From DASVCN01 sp040905665 (GTDB taxonomy: Bacteria > Deinococcota > Deinococci > Deinococcales > Trueperaceae): a stretch of 64,000 nucleotides of DNA. The position numbers and the translations under genes were made by a program. Shown here piece after piece: positions 42,882 to 50,671 of this stretch. The stretch spans positions 181,720 to 245,719 of the forward strand of contig JBBDRD010000041.1 in the NCBI GenBank assembly GCA_040905665.1, written 5' to 3'. Under the pieces are notes generated by a model. It was not told where the DNA came from, did no database searches, and saw nothing but the letters and a program-made list of their open reading frames with translations. Position 1 is the stretch's first letter, and the number at the start of each line of letters is the position of its first letter.

Positions 42882-43798
42882 GCCGGTCTCCGCTCGCGGC
42901 GCAACAGGGAGAGGTAGAAGAGGGCGAAAACGAGATTTATGAGCATCATTATCATCCCCACGGCCGCTCCTTCACCGAAGCGGAAGAAGCTGAACGCCGT
43001 CCGGTAGGTGAAGATCGAGACGACGTCGCTGCGGAAGCTTGGCCCACCACCCGTGAGGAGAAAGGGTGTGAAGGTGTTGAAGCTCCACAGGGTGATCAGG
43101 ATCAGGTCCGTAGCAATATGCGTTTTGATGAGCGGAAGGACGATGTCGCGCAGCTTCTGCCATAGGTTTGCTCCGGCCACCTCGGCAGTTTCGAGGTGAC
43201 TGGGTGGAATGGAACCGAGGGCGCTTGAGAAGAGGAGCATCGAAAAGGCAGTGCCGCGCCAAATGTTGAAGATGATGATTGACAGCAGCGGATAGTCGAT
43301 CAACCAGTCGAGCTTCACGAACCCGAGAACGGCGGCAATTTGATTCAGCGTTCCACCTTGCCAGTCCAGAAAGGCGAACCAGGCAAAGGCCACCACTACG
43401 TCGGGCATTATCCAGGCCACGATCGATAGGGTGGTGACCGTCTCGCGTACCCAACCCTTCCGCCGGTAGAAAAGCAGCGCCAGCAGCAGGCCCAGGACGG
43501 CCTGCCCCAGGAGGGCCGAGAAGAATACGAACTGCCCGGTAACCAGCAGCGAGTGGCCGAACTCTCCCCGCTGCAGGAAGGTGGTGGGATCGAACAGCTG
43601 CAAATAGTTCTGGAAACCCACGAAGTCGGGGTCGCGAGCGGTGCGCCCGGTGAGCGTGCGGTTGGTAAACGAGACCGCGGCGATCCAGAAGAACGGCAAT
43701 ACGATGAAGAAAAATACGAACAGCGCCGCCGGCACCAGGAAGATAGTTCCGGTGCCCAGGGGGAGCAGGGGGCGACGTTGATGCAAAGCGACCTCCAC
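42878..43798 (-). CDS. sugar ABC transporter permease (MalF type)
   Basis: Inner-membrane permease of 306 residues, six helices. The first is FLVPAALFVFFFIVLPFFWI, and the EAA-type loop is ETAEVAGANLWQKLRDIVLP. It pairs with the MalG-like protein downstream. The start is GTG at 43798 or TTG at 43786; GGAGG lies directly on the first, so the exact start is uncertain by four codons. It is separated from the binding-protein gene by 147 bases holding a strong hairpin. Confidence 0.9.
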   Translation of the reverse strand: MEVALHQRRPLLPLGTGTIFLVPAALFVFFFIVLPFFWIAAVSFTNRTLTGRTARDPDFVGFQNYLQLFDPTTFLQRGEFGHSLLVTGQFVFFSALLGQAVLGLLLALLFYRRKGWVRETVTTLSIVAWIMPDVVVAFAWFAFLDWQGGTLNQIAAVLGFVKLDWLIDYPLLSIIIFNIWRGTAFSMLLFSSALGSIPPSHLETAEVAGANLWQKLRDIVLPLIKTHIATDLILITLWSFNTFTPFLLTGGGPSFRSDVVSIFTYRTAFSFFRFGEGAAVGMIMMLINLVFALFYLSLLRRERRPA

Positions 43799-43845
43799 GA
43801 TTCAAGCAGCGCGCGGGACGCGTTATAGGGGCGAGGTTAATTAGA

Positions 43846-43884
43846 TACGAGGTCTAGGTACGAGGCTCAGGAACAGGCTCTAGG
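43846..43884. repeat. three imperfect 13-bp repeats between binding protein and permease genes
   Basis: TACGAGGTCTAGG (43846-43858), TACGAGGCTCAGG (43859-43871) and AACAGGCTCTAGG (43872-43884) are adjacent. They precede the strong hairpin in the same intergenic gap. Confidence 0.6.
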
Positions 43885-43905
43885 GACGAGGTAGCGAGAC
43901 CAGGT

Positions 43906-43932
43906 CCGGGGGCCGCGAATCGCGGCCCCCGG
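43906..43932 (-). other. strong GC hairpin after the binding-protein gene
   Basis: CCGGGGGCCGCG (43906-43917) and CGCGGCCCCCGG (43921-43932) form a perfect 12-bp stem with a 3-base loop, 14 bases after the binding-protein stop. There is no T-run on the minus strand, so it is more likely an mRNA-stabilising or attenuating element than a simple terminator. Such an element between binding protein and permeases would give high binding-protein and low permease levels, as known for malE-malF. Confidence 0.75.
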
Positions 43933-43945
43933 TTAGAGGGAGTGC

Positions 43946-45298
43946 TCAGTCGAGTTGATCGACTACGTTTTCCTCTCCCACGATGTCGGTTACCGCGCTA
44001 GCGTAAGCGTCCATCGCTTCCTCGGGTGTCATCTCGCCCGAGACCACGCGTTCGGTCATCAGCTGCGCTTCGTAGGAGATTTGCGGATAGGCGGGATCGT
44101 TCGGCCGGGCGGTGGTGTACTGTCCCAGCTCGGCGGCTGTCTCGGTGAGGTACTCGCTGTCCGGCACGGGTACGTCATCGCGGACGCGAATGCGTGGCTC
44201 GATCTCCTGCGCCCCCATGAGCGACTCTGTCGAGTTCATGTAGGCGAGCAGTTCCCAGGCGAGTTCGGGGTTGTCGGAGTTGGGGTTGACCACGTAACCG
44301 GTACCGCCCGAGATGGTGACGATGTCCTGTCCGCGGAAGCCCTCACCGGGCTCCTGCGCCGGAATGGGCGCCCAGCCCATCACTTCGTCGCGATTCTCGA
44401 CCGCGAACTCCTGGTCGGGCGCCGTCGGGCCGCGGTAGAAGTAGTCGCCTTCGAGCAGGATGGCGGTCACGCCGTCGCGGAAGTTGGCGAAGCTGCGGTT
44501 ACGGCCGTCCTGCACTAGCTGCAGGCGGGCGTCGCCCAGCTCCTCGTCGAGGTAGATGGTCTTGTAGAGGTTGAGGGTGTCTAGGATCCCCTGCGAGCGA
44601 ACGATCCAGCGGCCCTGGTCGTCGAGCAGGAAGTGTCCGGTGCCCAGAAGCATGGGGAAGTAGCCTTGCATCGTGGTGGCTTCACCCATGGCGGTTCCGG
44701 CGTTTATCTGCAGCGGGGCGGAGTCCGGGAAGGTTTCCTTCACGGCGCGGGCAGCGTCGAGTACCTCTTCCCACGACTGCGGCTGCCAGTTGTCGGCGTT
44801 CTCTACGCCGGCTTCTTCCAGCATGTCCTTGCGGTAGAAGAACATTCGGTAGTCGGTGCCCAGCGCGATGCCGTAGCGCTCACCGTCGTAGGAGAGCAGC
44901 TCCTCGAGGCCGTCGGGGATGTGTTCCCAGCCCTCCCAGGAGCTCGCGCTTTCGCCGCCCGCGGCGCTGAGGGGCTCGAGCAGTCCGCCGGCCACGAACT
45001 CGGGAACCCAGAAGCCGTCGAACGACATTACGTCGGCCCCGCCGCCCACTGAGAGGTCGAGTGCGTACTGTTCCTTGAGTGCCTCGTCGGTCCCGCCGAA
45101 CTGGGCGAGCTCCACGTTGACGCCGTCATGCTGCGCCTCGAAGCCGGGGATCACGACTTCCTCGATCCAGCGGACGGTGTTGTTGTTGACGCCGTCGGCG
45201 ATGCAGCGGCAGGTGATGGTGAGAGTTTGGGCGAATGCGGCGGTTCCCAAGGTCAGGGCCGCCAGGGCGATGGTTAGAAGGGAAATTCCTCGTTTCAT
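43946..45298 (-). CDS. sugar ABC transporter substrate-binding protein (family 1)
   Basis: Extracytoplasmic binding protein of 450 residues. A Sec signal is visible (MKRGISLLTIALAALTLGTA, cut after AFA). The mature part has VIPGFEAQHDGVNVELAQ, the DVMSFDGFWVPEFVAGGLL region and RYGIALGTDYRMFFYRKDML, typical of MalE-like proteins. AGGAGGAAG lies just before the ATG. A LacI-type operator lies 42 bases upstream of the start. It is flanked by the alpha-mannosidase and permease genes, so a mannose-containing oligosaccharide is the likely ligand (inference). Confidence 0.92.
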   Translation of the reverse strand: MKRGISLLTIALAALTLGTAAFAQTLTITCRCIADGVNNNTVRWIEEVVIPGFEAQHDGVNVELAQFGGTDEALKEQYALDLSVGGGADVMSFDGFWVPEFVAGGLLEPLSAAGGESASSWEGWEHIPDGLEELLSYDGERYGIALGTDYRMFFYRKDMLEEAGVENADNWQPQSWEEVLDAARAVKETFPDSAPLQINAGTAMGEATTMQGYFPMLLGTGHFLLDDQGRWIVRSQGILDTLNLYKTIYLDEELGDARLQLVQDGRNRSFANFRDGVTAILLEGDYFYRGPTAPDQEFAVENRDEVMGWAPIPAQEPGEGFRGQDIVTISGGTGYVVNPNSDNPELAWELLAYMNSTESLMGAQEIEPRIRVRDDVPVPDSEYLTETAAELGQYTTARPNDPAYPQISYEAQLMTERVVSGEMTPEEAMDAYASAVTDIVGEENVVDQLD

Positions 45299-45340
45299 TG
45301 ACTTCCTCCTCTTACACGAACGGTAGTAGTCGTAGCCGAA

Positions 45341-45354
45341 TGGAAGCGCTCACA
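45341..45354. promoter_or_regulatory. putative LacI-family operator upstream of the binding-protein gene
   Basis: TGGAAGCGCTCACA matches the LacI-family operator pattern TGNAANCGNTTNCA at nine of the ten fixed positions, with the central CG in place. It is in the 56-base gap between the mannosidase stop and the binding-protein start, so it could control an internal promoter. No -35/-10 pair was found beside it. The cluster's own LacI gene is the likely binder. Confidence 0.45.
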
Positions 45355-48288
45355 TCACCGAACGGCCTCACCTCCGAACGTAATTGCCAGAGACACGATC
45401 TCCTTCGGATCCAGGGAAAGCGGGATTTCGGCCAGATGCTCGCCTGTCGGCCGCAACTCCCGCCGGGTTTTTTCATCGAAATCAACAAGCTCTACTCGCG
45501 CCGGTGCTCGCGCCAGCCTGAGCGGGCCATCCACTCGACTTTTGCCGGGGTTCCAGAAGCGCACTATCAGCGCATTACTGGTGGCGGCTTTCTTAACCGC
45601 CGAGAGCAGCAGGCCCTCGGGAAGCTCGAGCCAAGCACCATCGTCGTGCCTGGGGCGGTCGTTTGCAGGGCGGTGGCCGGCGGGGTGTTCACTTGCAGGC
45701 GCAGCGGTCGCTTCCACCAGCGGATGCGCTGTAAAGCGATCGGCTGTCGCAGGTACGCCTGCCTCGTCCCAGGCGCCGCCAAAGGGCATCAGCGCCAACT
45801 CGAAGTTGTGCTCTCCCAGGCATTGTGCACCGGGGGTGGGTAGTGCCGGGCCGGCGCCCTCAGGGCGGGACACGAGATCGTTGCGTGAGAGCCAGCCGAC
45901 GCTGCGGAGCAGGGTCACCGCCAGGCGAGTTCCGTCCGGGGTGCTCTGGGCCGAGTATTCCGGGAGACCGGCGTTTAAAATCGCCAATCCCCGCCTGCCG
46001 TCGCCCACTGCCAGGAATCTCCGCTGGTGATCGGTACCGCTCGGGGTCTGGAACCATCCCTTTGCCTTGGGTAGAGCGATGGGACGCTCGAGTACATCGA
46101 AATGGCCCTCGACGGCCACCTTGTCGTCGGCTATGTCGCAGTGGGCGACCAGCTGCAACCGGTGATCCTGGGAACCGTTCTCGAGCTTCACGTCGAGGCG
46201 CACGAAGGGGTCTCCTGCTTCCAGCCGCGCGCTTACCGTGAACGGAGCTCGTGCCCGGCCCTCCCTGCCCAGGCGGTCTTCGCTCAACCGCTCGGGCAGC
46301 AGCAGCTCCCCGCTAATTCGTAAGGCTCCCGAGAGGCTCTCCGGTGATAGGGCTTCCGCCGATTGAGCTCCAGTGGCATGCCCGACCAGCGAGAGCCCGT
46401 GCAGCTCCTTCACCAGCGGTTCGTCACCGGCCAGAGGCGAGAAGTCGTACTCGTCGCCGGCGTCCGCCACGTCCTCGAGCGTGAGCTTCACGTTCATGCG
46501 CGCACCGCTCGCCTTGTGGGTGAGGACCAGTCCGGTGGGGCGGCACTCCAGGAGCAGGCGGTCGTTCTCCAGAGTGTCGTCGCCGGCAATGACGCCGCCG
46601 GCAATTACTCCACCACTCGGGCCATTCGCTCTTCGCTGCTCCTCGCCCGAGCGCACGTCGCTCAGCTCATACGAGGTGACCGACAGTGGCGCAAGCTCGG
46701 CCAACCAGCGAACCCGCATCTGTGCTTCGCTCTTTCGGGCGTCTCCGGGAACAGGCGCCTGGAGGTGCTCGAGCTCGGCCCAAACGGTACCGCCGCTCGA
46801 ATCGAGCAGAGCCGGCGGACGCTTGCCGGCAGGGAGCGGCAGCAGCGCTTCGAGAACGCCGCGCCACGGCCGGGGATGCGGATTGAAGACGGTTAGGAAG
46901 GCAGGATCCTCGGCGATCCGGTCACCCGCCATGGGCGGCGAAAGCCTGTCGCCGATGAGCGGAGCGGGCGCCACCTCCCAGTGGCCACCGGTGAGGTGCG
47001 CCAGCGCCTTGCGGCCCAGATTGCGGGAGCCGGCCATGACGCCGGCGAAGCGCGGCATCATCTCATCGTGAACCTGGTCGATGGAACAGCCGCAGATCGA
47101 GTCGTGGCAGTGGTTGCGCAGCAGCTCCTTCCAGGCCCAATCAAGGACGCTGTCCGGGTAAGGGGCGCCAGCCAGATAGGCTCGAACCGAGAGCGGCTCG
47201 GCATAGCGCTCGACAGCCTGCTGCGCGGTGTGGTTAGCCTGCTTCAGGTAGATTCGGGCCGAGAACACCCCACTCAAGACGTGATGGTAGCGGCTGCCTC
47301 GGAACTCGCCCTGGAACTCGCGCAACTTGCCCGCCGAATCGTCGCGTTCACCAGCTTCGAGAAGCACGCCGTCGATATACTCCCGTAGTCGTCCCAGGCG
47401 GAAGCTCGCCCCTTCAATGTGCTCGTTCAAGAGCTCGATCACCTTGGGCAGGTCCTTCTGCGGCGGCAGGTGGTCGGAGCCGTTCAGCAGGAGGAGATTG
47501 CTCCCCGTGGCGTAGGCACTGCTGCCGCCTTGGATGCGGCCCAACGACTCGTCGAGCCACCCCTCCATGCCGATGCGCTCGCTGCCGCCGTAGAGCGCCT
47601 TCTTCGCATGCGCGACAGCCCGATGGGGGTCGAAACCGTCGTAGCGACTCCAGTCGCGGTAGCCGATTCCGGCTGCGCTGGAGTAGGTAGTGAGCAGGTG
47701 TACAGCCAGTACCGAGGACTTCCCGTCGGCGCTGCTCCAGCGGAACTCTCCGCCTATCTGCTCGCCCTCGTTGCCCACGCCGCGCTCGAAAACCAGGCTG
47801 TCGAAACCGAAGCCGTGGGCGAGGCGTGGCAGTTGCGAAACGTGACCGAACGAATCTGGCGTGTAGACCACCGGCATCGGCTCACCGAAGCGGCGACAGG
47901 TCGAGCCGCCGATGAGCAGGTTGCGCACGAGCGCTTCGGGACTGGAGAGAAACTCGTCGGGGAGGGTGTACCAGGGTCCTATCGCCAGGCGGCCGCTGCG
48001 GACGAACTCACTTATTCGCCCCTCGGCTTCGGGCCTCACCGCGAGATAGTCGTCGAGCACCACCGCCTGACCGTCGAGCATGAAGTGGGTGAACTCGGGA
48101 TCCTCGTCGAGGAGGTCGAGCACCTGATCGACGGTCTCCACCAGTCGCGCCTGGAATACCGAGAAGGGCTGGTACCACTCGCGGTCCCAGTGGGTGTGCG
48201 GGACGATGGTGACGGTGTGATTTGCGGCCCGACGGTGCTCGCTGGTGACGGCGCGCGAATCGTCGAGGGTAGCGGCGCGGGCGCTCAT
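45355..48288 (-). CDS. GH38 alpha-mannosidase
   Basis: Retaining, zinc-dependent glycosidase that cleaves alpha-mannosides. The 977-residue protein starts its catalytic domain with TIVPHTHWDREWYQPFSVFQ (zinc-binding His and Asp). The nucleophile Asp is in VVYTPDSFGH, and another zinc His lies in RNHCHDSICGCS. A middle three-helix domain and a large C-terminal beta domain follow. No signal peptide, so it is cytoplasmic and acts on imported oligosaccharides. An in-frame 15-bp duplication (GGVIAGGVIAG) lies in the beta domain. Its start overlaps the LacI gene by 4 bases. Confidence 0.93.
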   Translation of the reverse strand: MSARAATLDDSRAVTSEHRRAANHTVTIVPHTHWDREWYQPFSVFQARLVETVDQVLDLLDEDPEFTHFMLDGQAVVLDDYLAVRPEAEGRISEFVRSGRLAIGPWYTLPDEFLSSPEALVRNLLIGGSTCRRFGEPMPVVYTPDSFGHVSQLPRLAHGFGFDSLVFERGVGNEGEQIGGEFRWSSADGKSSVLAVHLLTTYSSAAGIGYRDWSRYDGFDPHRAVAHAKKALYGGSERIGMEGWLDESLGRIQGGSSAYATGSNLLLLNGSDHLPPQKDLPKVIELLNEHIEGASFRLGRLREYIDGVLLEAGERDDSAGKLREFQGEFRGSRYHHVLSGVFSARIYLKQANHTAQQAVERYAEPLSVRAYLAGAPYPDSVLDWAWKELLRNHCHDSICGCSIDQVHDEMMPRFAGVMAGSRNLGRKALAHLTGGHWEVAPAPLIGDRLSPPMAGDRIAEDPAFLTVFNPHPRPWRGVLEALLPLPAGKRPPALLDSSGGTVWAELEHLQAPVPGDARKSEAQMRVRWLAELAPLSVTSYELSDVRSGEEQRRANGPSGGVIAGGVIAGDDTLENDRLLLECRPTGLVLTHKASGARMNVKLTLEDVADAGDEYDFSPLAGDEPLVKELHGLSLVGHATGAQSAEALSPESLSGALRISGELLLPERLSEDRLGREGRARAPFTVSARLEAGDPFVRLDVKLENGSQDHRLQLVAHCDIADDKVAVEGHFDVLERPIALPKAKGWFQTPSGTDHQRRFLAVGDGRRGLAILNAGLPEYSAQSTPDGTRLAVTLLRSVGWLSRNDLVSRPEGAGPALPTPGAQCLGEHNFELALMPFGGAWDEAGVPATADRFTAHPLVEATAAPASEHPAGHRPANDRPRHDDGAWLELPEGLLLSAVKKAATSNALIVRFWNPGKSRVDGPLRLARAPARVELVDFDEKTRRELRPTGEHLAEIPLSLDPKEIVSLAITFGGEAVR
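46582..46611. repeat. in-frame 15-bp duplication in the alpha-mannosidase gene
   Basis: GCCGGCAATGACGCC (46582-46596) and GCCGGCAATTACTCC (46597-46611) are adjacent and encode GGVIAGGVIAG on the minus strand, in a variable loop of the beta-sandwich domain. Confidence 0.55.
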
Positions 48289-49280
48289 GCGGACTCCCTG
48301 ATGGCGATGGAGTGGGGTACCAGACGGCGTTCGGCCGGAAGAAGCGGATCTTCGACCCGGTCGAGTAGTAGCGAGGCTGCCTCTCGGCCCAACTCGTAGG
48401 CGCTTAGGTCCATGCTGGTAAGCGGCGGATCCACATACTCTCCAATGGCATCGTTATTCATGCCCATCAGGGCGATGTCATGGGGCACCCGGACGCCGGC
48501 AGCTGTGAGCGCCCGCAAGGCGGAAACGGCCTGCGGATCGCTGGCAGCCAGGAGCCCGTTGGCCCCTGCCTCGCGCGCCTCGAGGGCCAACTGCGCGGCG
48601 ACTTCGGGCGTGCCTTCGTTGAAGTAGACCTCACCCTCGACTCCCGCCTCGGCCGCCGCCTCTTCGATGGCCGCCAGGAAGCCTTCGGCGCGGTCTCGCG
48701 CAAAGGTCTGTACCCGGGCGCCGTTGATAAAGGCGAGTGAAGTGCGGCCCGCATCGATAAGGTGCCGGGCGGCGTCGAAGCCCACCTGCCGGTTGTCGTT
48801 GTCGACGCTCAAGCCCCGCCCTCTTGGGTCGCGCCCCAGCACGACGTAGGGGAAGCTGCGCTGCGCCATGAGTTCCAACAGCGCCGAGTTGTCGCTGGGG
48901 TTGAGAAGCACGATGCCATCGGTCCAGCGCTCGCTTATAAGCGTCTCGGTGTGGGTTGCCGCCTCGCCGTCGTCGGCGACGATCGAGAAGGCGACCGTGT
49001 ACGAGCGCTCTTTGGCCGAGTCGTGCAGTCCGCGCACGAAACGGGTGAGGAAGCCGCTGGTGAGCGCCTGGCCGCCCAGGGGATCCAGCAGATGGATGCT
49101 GTAGGTGAGTCCGCTGGAGAGGCTGCGGGCCGAGCGGGAGGGTCGGTAGTCGAGCTTCCGCATGACTTCGAGGACTCGTAGCCGAGTCTCGGGTCTTACC
49201 CGATCGGCATCATTGAGCGCCAGCGACACGGTCGATACCGACACTTGCGCCTTGCGGGCGATATCGCGAATTGTTGTCAC
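48285..49280 (-). CDS. LacI-family transcriptional regulator of the mannoside cluster
   Basis: Repressor of about 332 residues. From the GTG at 49278-49280 (AGGAGGGG upstream) it starts with the LacI helix-turn-helix TTIRDIARKAQVSVSTVSLA and hinge region DYRPSRSARSLSSGL. The periplasmic-binding-like effector domain follows, with YVVLGRDPRGRGLSVDNDN and DIALMGMNNDAIGEYVDPPLTS, the second typical near the C-terminus. It is the first gene of the cluster; its stop overlaps the mannosidase start. A perfect 14-bp palindrome lies 12 bases upstream of its start, suggesting autoregulation. A longer frame to 49400 lacks conserved residues. Confidence 0.93.
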   Translation of the reverse strand: MTTIRDIARKAQVSVSTVSLALNDADRVRPETRLRVLEVMRKLDYRPSRSARSLSSGLTYSIHLLDPLGGQALTSGFLTRFVRGLHDSAKERSYTVAFSIVADDGEAATHTETLISERWTDGIVLLNPSDNSALLELMAQRSFPYVVLGRDPRGRGLSVDNDNRQVGFDAARHLIDAGRTSLAFINGARVQTFARDRAEGFLAAIEEAAAEAGVEGEVYFNEGTPEVAAQLALEAREAGANGLLAASDPQAVSALRALTAAGVRVPHDIALMGMNNDAIGEYVDPPLTSMDLSAYELGREAASLLLDRVEDPLLPAERRLVPHSIAIRESA

Positions 49281-49292
49281 TGGCCCCTCCTT

Positions 49293-49306
49293 TCGAACCG
49301 GTTCGA
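49293..49306. promoter_or_regulatory. putative LacI-family operator upstream of the lacI-type gene
   Basis: TCGAACCGGTTCGA is a perfect 14-bp palindrome with a central CG flanked by AAC and GTT, a common LacI-family operator form. It lies between the predicted promoter (49391-49418) and the GTG start, in the leader, where a bound repressor could block elongation. A second inverted repeat, GTTTCC-CAC-GGAAAC (49318-49332), lies next to it. Confidence 0.5.
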
Positions 49307-49390
49307 TGCGGCTGGCTGTTTCCCACGGAAACGACCTCGACCCATCTCTCGGCACGCTTCCGTGACTCTTCAGGCTGTTTTGCTGGCGCA

Positions 49391-49418
49391 ATGGTAGCAC
49401 AAGGAGCGGCCGTGTCGA
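49391..49418 (-). promoter_or_regulatory. possible promoter of the mannoside cluster
   Basis: On the minus strand TCGACA (49418-49413) and TACCAT (49396-49391) are separated by 16 bases. They match the -35 and -10 hexamers at five and four of six positions. This would give a leader of about 100 bases containing the palindromic operator. Weak evidence on its own. Confidence 0.35.
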
Positions 49419-49446
49419 GAGCGGCTGTCGGCGGTTAATCTAGGCC

Positions 49447-50463
49447 ATGAAACAGCCCTTGCGCGTCGCCCTCATCGGGGCGGGCAGGATCGGCGCTAAC
49501 CACGCCCGTCGCCTTGCCGCCATCGCCAATTGCCGGCTCGTCGCCGTCGTAGATCACAACGAGGAACGAGCATGGCAAGTAGCCGAGCCGCTGGGCGCCC
49601 GTGGCCTGACGGACCCAGAGAGCATTTTTGACGACCCGGAAGTCGACGCGGTCGCGATCGCCACTCAGGTGGCTTCGCACGCCCCCCTCGCCCAAGCCGC
49701 GGCGGAGGCCGGCAAGCCGTTCTTCCTCGAGAAGCCGCTGGCTCACGACCTCGAAGCTGGATGGAGGGTGGTGGAGGCGGTCGAGCGATCGGGTATTCCT
49801 GCCCAGGTCGGCCTTCATCGGCACTACGATCCACCCTACGCAGAGGCGCGGAGGCGGATCGCTGCCGGTGAGCTGGGCCAGCTCGAAGGTTTCCGGGCGG
49901 TTGCCCGCGACCCGTACCCGCCGGCCCTGGAGTACCTGATCACCAGTGGCGACCTGCTGGTCGACATGGGCATCCACGACCTGGACTGCGCCCGTTTTCT
50001 CGTGGGCGAGGTCGCCGAGGTGTACGCGGTTGGGGGCGCGCTGGCCGTGCCGGAGCTGGCCCAACACGGACTCTTCGACACGGCCGTCGCCACCCTCAAG
50101 TTTGAGAACGGCGCGGTGGGGACGCTCGAGGTCGCGCTTCGCACCGCTTACGGCTATGAGATCCGTACCGAGATCCTCGGTGAAAAGGGGAGGCTGCACA
50201 TCGAGATCGACCGCCGGCCCGATCTGATGGTCTACGACCAGCGCGGCGGCGCCTTCGAGCGGCCGCGAGATTTCGAGGAGCGCTTCGCGGCGGCTTACCA
50301 GCTCGAGCTCGAAGCGTTCGTTGAGGGTGTGATCTCCGGCGTACCTCTGCATCCGAGTCCGCGCGAGGCCTGGAAGAGCCTGAGGCTGGCGTTCGCCGCG
50401 CAGCACTCACTGCAAACAGGCGTGACGGTCGCGGTGGAGGAGTTCGCGGCCATGCCGGGGTGA
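49447..50463 (+). CDS. Gfo/Idh/MocA family NAD(P)-dependent oxidoreductase
   Basis: Predicted sugar or inositol dehydrogenase of 338 residues. The Rossmann fold starts PLRVALIGAGRIGANHARRL. The conserved EKPLAHDLEAG (EKP motif) lies near residue 97, and the C-terminal alpha/beta domain has GDLLVDMGIHDLDCARFLVG with the catalytic Asp/His (DMGIHDLD). It is close in architecture to myo-inositol 2-dehydrogenase and to the IolG-type gene at 58787. It is divergent from the mannoside cluster and upstream of an ABC importer. The substrate is not determined. Confidence 0.88.
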   Translation: MKQPLRVALIGAGRIGANHARRLAAIANCRLVAVVDHNEERAWQVAEPLGARGLTDPESIFDDPEVDAVAIATQVASHAPLAQAAAEAGKPFFLEKPLAHDLEAGWRVVEAVERSGIPAQVGLHRHYDPPYAEARRRIAAGELGQLEGFRAVARDPYPPALEYLITSGDLLVDMGIHDLDCARFLVGEVAEVYAVGGALAVPELAQHGLFDTAVATLKFENGAVGTLEVALRTAYGYEIRTEILGEKGRLHIEIDRRPDLMVYDQRGGAFERPRDFEERFAAAYQLELEAFVEGVISGVPLHPSPREAWKSLRLAFAAQHSLQTGVTVAVEEFAAMPG

Positions 50464-50470
50464 TCGGGCG

Positions 50471-50545
50471 CCACCGTCACTGCCCCCATCTTCACTGCCA
50501 CCACCTTCACTGCCACCGTCACTGCTACTGCCACGGCCACTGAGT
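50471..50545. repeat. degenerate 12-15-bp repeats after the oxidoreductase gene
   Basis: Imperfect copies of a CACCACCTTCACTGC-like unit (CACCGTCACTGC, CCATCTTCACTGC, CACCACCTTCACTGC, CACCGTCACTGC, TACTGC) fill the space just after the stop codon. It is the first part of the 208-base gap before the importer genes. Confidence 0.6.
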
Positions 50546-50572
50546 CGCTGCCTTAACCTCGGCCCGCTTTTA

Positions 50573-50601
50573 TTGACACGTTGCCAGGACGGGCTTATTG
50601 T
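50573..50601 (+). promoter_or_regulatory. promoter of the ABC importer operon
   Basis: A perfect -35 TTGACA (50573-50578) and a -10 TATTGT (50596-50601) are separated by exactly 17 bases. They lie about 70 bases before the binding-protein start. A small hairpin GGGAC-AGTA-GTCCC (50646-50659) lies between the promoter and the ribosome site and could shape translation. Confidence 0.7.
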
Positions 50602-50671
50602 GCTTCTGTAACCAAAATGTATATGACCTGGTTGTCTGGGAAGAAGGGACAGTAGTCCCACGGAGGTATCG

